From the NCBI GenBank assembly GCA_009731375.1, contig BJOX01000115.1, forward strand, positions 581,191 to 609,497: a DNA stretch of 28,307 nucleotides. Direction: 5' to 3'. The stretch's first letter is position 1. Each line of letters opens with the position of its first letter. The notes under the pieces were generated by a model, which saw only the letters and a program-made list of their open reading frames with translations, was not told the DNA's origin and did no database searches. The translations under genes were made by a program, and so were the position numbers. This stretch comes from Paulinella micropora. Its lineage: Eukaryota; Cercozoa; Imbricatea; Euglyphida. This document shows positions 25,324 to 28,307 of the stretch, piece by piece.

Positions 25324-27139
25324 ATGAGAGCACGTCATCTCTGGGAGCTGCTAACAAGCCATTCCGACCTAGAGTCCAAGGCCGGCCCTGCCCACGAACA
25401 AGCGCGCGGGCGCAAAAGGAAGCGACATCATCAGGGCGCCGACGAGCGCAAGCAAGCCGAGACTTGGCTGGACGCGTTGCAGTACCAGATTAGGCACGGC
25501 TTACAACCGATAGCGTTGGACGTGGCGGCCCTTGGTGGGCGTCCTCGTGCGCTCAAAACCTTGACCAAGGTGATGAAATGCACAAGGGCAAGTTTGATTT
25601 GCAGCTGCGCCTCCGCGAGGAAAAGCACTTTGAGCAAGAGAGCCTGGCCGTTTGTCAAAGTCTGGCGTGGCTTGTCTATCCACTGGCGCGCAGCCTGGAA
25701 CTGCACGGACTGCGCGGGGGGCTTTGCAAGCTGCCGCGCCACGACAAGGGGCGCCTGGTGCTGGCCGACTGCCAAGAAGCCACCTTAGTGCTTGAAGGCC
25801 CACCTCAACAGCTGAGTCTACTGGACTGCGTCGCTTGTGTCACGACCCTGGATCCGGACTCGGAAGAAGACTGGTCGTACGACAACATCATAGACAAAGC
25901 TATGAGGCTTGAATACACGCTCGGAGCTCGCGCTGTGCAGCACCGCAATCGGTTCCGGGACCTAGAGCTGTCCTGTGTAGAAAGCCTGGAAGTGGTCTTG
26001 TTTGGATCAGGCCATGACCTGAGCTGGCCTGACCTGGATTTATCCCAAGACAAATATAAAATTTTAACTTCCATTCGACTCCGCTTCAACCGCGCCGCCG
26101 ACGACGAACGAATACGCCTCTTGGTAGAAGCAGGCCTACCACGAGACACGGCGCGTTTAGTGGCAGAGTATGTCCCATCGATCTGTATAGTGGGGGGCAA
26201 GCAACTGCGTCAAAGCTTGTTGCAGGGTCGCATCCCTTTTACTAAATCATATTCAGATACGTATAATGATATGAACTCAGTTTCAGATCCAGATATATCT
26301 GATGATATGGATGAACGTGACCTTGGGGTGGGCACGTTGGAGTTGGAGGGGTTCGCTTTTGAGTCTTACGACGTGCCCTACGTGCTTAGTGATTTTTTGC
26401 AGCCTTTTCATGAGCGTAGGCTCCGAGTGGTCCAATGCACGCTTGCACGGCCGGTGGACACACTAGCTTGGGCCAGAGCTTTCCGAGTGTTGACCATTGG
26501 GCTGCAAGAGCTTTCTTTGCACGGCTGCGATTTCGTGGACGATGAGTTTGTCGCCCTGGTGTTCGATGATCTATTGTCCGGCCAGCTGGATCGGTACACA
26601 TGTCAGGATGGCCTGGAGAGCCTGGACCTCAGTGGCACGCGCGTCGTGTCCCTGCCTCCGATGCTGATGGCACTGCTCTCAAAAATCCAGGCCCTGCACC
26701 TACCTAGCCTTGACGTACTGCACGCCTGCCTCCAGCAGCCTGACTCGTCGGTCTTAGCAAGCCTGCAAGAGCTGCGAGTTGATCGTGCCTTGGAGTGGAT
26801 TTTGCTACCCAAGTACTTTGATTTATTGAAAAACGTGCGCTGGCTGGAACTGAACCTGACGACAAAAGACACAGGAGTTTGTAAGCTACGCCTAGTGCAA
26901 GAGGCATGGCACGCCTGGCCCAAACTGACTCGTTGGTGCTTGCGCGACGCGGGCGGGGGCATGAGCTTTCAATGCGCCTGGGCGCTTTACCAGCTGTGCG
27001 AGCAACCCGGCCAGTTCGGGGCGCTTTGATCCTGGACCTGCGAGGCACCAAACTGACTCTTGATGAGCTAGCACAGCTGCAAACGTGGAGCCGCGCCGCC
27101 TGCTTGTTTGACTTGCCAGCCCGGCCCGCCTGTGGCTAA
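25324..27139 (+). pseudogene. Large LRR-type protein with two frameshifts
   Basis: The ATG at 25324 opens MRARHLWELLTSHSDLESKA and a basic segment (GRKRKRHH). The frame shifts near 25,530-25,575 to a long ORF running to 27029. That ORF has LRR-like units (LARSLELHGLRGGLCKLP, FRDLELSCVESLEVVLFG, LQELSLHGCDFVDDEFVAL, LESLDLSGTRVVSLPPML, LQELRVDRALEWILLPK, VRWLELNLTT), an acidic loop (DPDISDDMDERD) and a possible second interaction motif (LLVEAGLPRDTARLVAEYV). Near 27,020 a further shift reaches LILDLRGTKLTLDELAQLQ and a TAA at 27139. The joined length is about 600 residues. Likely a ubiquitin-ligase receptor-like or other binding protein; no clear F-box at the N-terminus. Confidence 0.7.
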
Positions 27140-27197
27140 AGACAATTTGTTTTTTTTTCTTTCTTGCAACAATGTAATAAAAGTCTTTTATTAAAGC
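27131..27197 (+). terminator. 3' tail with polyadenylation-like signals
   Basis: Overlaps the LRR stop codon and contains GTAATAAAAG and TTATTAAAGC. An almost identical tail is at 13497-13566. Confidence 0.5.
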
Positions 27198-28167
27198 TAG
27201 GGCACCCAGTTCGACGGAGCTGTGGCAACTGCGCGACGGGAGTGCCCCGTACACCAGCGAAGCGCGCCCCTGCCTCTCTCCGTCCCCCGGATACGGTCGA
27301 AAAGGGCAGCGGTTCCGGGCTTTTTGGCAGTGCTGCCTTTTTTGGCCATATCAAACCCACCCGGACACACACAGAATTTGGCGACAAATTTCATGCAAGA
27401 AAGGAGAGAAAGAGAAAGAGAGAGAGAGGAGGAGGGGGGAAGGGGAAACACGGGGGGGAGGGAAAAGACGGNNNNNNNNNNNNNNNNNNNNNNNNNNNNN
27501 NNNNNNNNNNNNNNNNNNNNNNNNNNNNNNNNNNNNNNNNNNNNNNNNAAAACGGGGGGAGGGAAAAAACGGGGGGAGGGGAAAAACGGGGGGAGGGGAA
27601 AAACGGGGAGAGGGGAAAAACGGGGAGAGGGGGGGAAACGGGGAGGGGGGCGCTCCCCCCCCCTTTCCCGCTTCTCATTCCCTTTTTTTTCGCATTTTTC
27701 CCTCCCCCTCGACCCGGGGAAAATTTTCTCGAAAAAACTTTTTGGATGGGAGGAGCAATGGGGAAGTGCCCCGGGGGGAAGGGAGGGGGATGTGCCACTT
27801 GCTGCCCTTTCTCCCTTCTCCAGCTGGCTGCCCTCTCTGGAGGGGTTCACCTCTAAGATTTCTTGGAGCTAAGCGAAATTAATAAAAATTTTGTTGCAGT
27901 TCTTGGCGCCCCCACTCCAACCCTGCTTCTTTCCTCTCCCTTTCTTAGTTCGCCGTGCCAACATCAAAATTTTGTCAGGGATATTGTTTTAATTGTTTCT
28001 TGTACACCGGCGAAGCGCGCCCCTGCCCTCTCCCGTCCCCCAATCTCCCCCGGATACGGTCGAAAAGGGCAGCGGTTCCGGGCTTTTTGGCAGTGCTGCC
28101 TTCTTCGGTCATATCAGCCCAACCGGACACACACACAGAATTTGGCGACAAATTTCATGCAAGAAAG

Positions 28168-28208
<41 letters not shown>

Positions 28209-28307
28209 GAGGGGGGAAGGGGAAAAACGGGGGGAGGGAAGAAACGGGGGGAGGGGAAAAACGGGGGGAGGGGAAAAACGGGGGGAGGGGAAAAACGGGG
28301 AGAGGGG
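27198..28307. repeat. Composite repeat to the right edge, 77-N gap
   Basis: Module C (GATACGGTCGAAAAGGGCAG, GGCAGTGCTGCC near-palindrome, CAGAATTTGGCGACAAATTT), GA tract, gap 27472-27548, G-rich minisatellite (unit GGGGAAAAACGGGGGGAG), module D variant, module A, module B, then module C and the minisatellite again to the edge. The order C-D-A-B-C shows at least one full unit of about 800-900 bp. Confidence 0.85.

Noticed and set aside
13640-28307. CRISPR array
   Set aside because: The recurring units are long, spaced by hundreds of bases and gene-separating; there are no short regular repeats with unique spacers and no cas genes.
1-28307. tRNA or rRNA genes
   Set aside because: I saw no cloverleaf with conserved TTCGA-type arm in context and no rRNA-like sequence; a dedicated scan was not possible.

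Overview
What it is. The window looks like a scaffold from a large, GC-rich, intronless eukaryote-type DNA genome. An amoeba-infecting giant virus (NCLDV) is the most likely source and a protist nuclear scaffold is the main alternative. The evidence is the protein set (F-box/LRR proteins, Sel1-repeat proteins, a RING E3-type protein, a MYND finger, a divergent protein kinase, an FG-GAP/integrin-like membrane protein and a TnpB/Fanzor-type transposase), genes on both strands with AATAAA-like signals just after stop codons, and no bacterial ribosome-binding sites. I see no capsid, polymerase, tRNA or rRNA gene, so the assignment is an inference. Ten runs of N lie in or next to low-complexity repeats; coordinates across them are nominal.

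Layout. 1-590: a broken unknown gene cut by a CT/TA microsatellite. 742-1479: a short F-box/LRR gene. 2064-4118: an intact coiled-coil RING protein. 4863-6542 (minus): an FG-GAP surface protein split over several frames. 6714-8495: a kinase-like gene whose stop directly follows a canonical A AAA AAC slippery heptamer, with a 134-codon extension in the -1 frame. 9092-11418: an LRR remnant with an acidic tail, a small unknown gene and two Sel1 genes. 11.6-12.7 kb (minus): a TnpB-like pseudogene in pieces, each break occupied by a short GC-rich hairpin element. 12.7-15.7 kb: poly-G, gaps and long composite repeats. 15.7-18.6 kb (minus): an acidic fragment, a large F-box/LRR gene with one frameshift and a Sel1 pseudogene. 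18.6-22.3 kb: more composite repeats around a Sel1 copy and a MYND gene. 22.3-25.3 kb: an intact unknown gene, an F-box fragment and a longer Sel1 copy. 25.3-27.1 kb: a large LRR-type gene with two frameshifts. 27.1 kb to the end: composite repeat.

How it fits together. Most recognisable products are protein-interaction modules of the kind used to redirect ubiquitin and signalling pathways (F-box, RING, MYND, Sel1, kinase). Many have decayed. Three processes stand out: (1) a modular repeat family of several hundred bp that separates genes and carries AATTAATAAA-like signals; (2) two-hairpin GC elements of about 68 bp at gene break points; (3) small patchwork loci of 31-113 bp in which short pieces of genes found elsewhere in the window are placed, some joined at 2-4 nt microhomologies. 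In two of these copies every difference from the donor is synonymous. The window reads as an accessory region with active duplication, fragmentation and re-stitching of genes.
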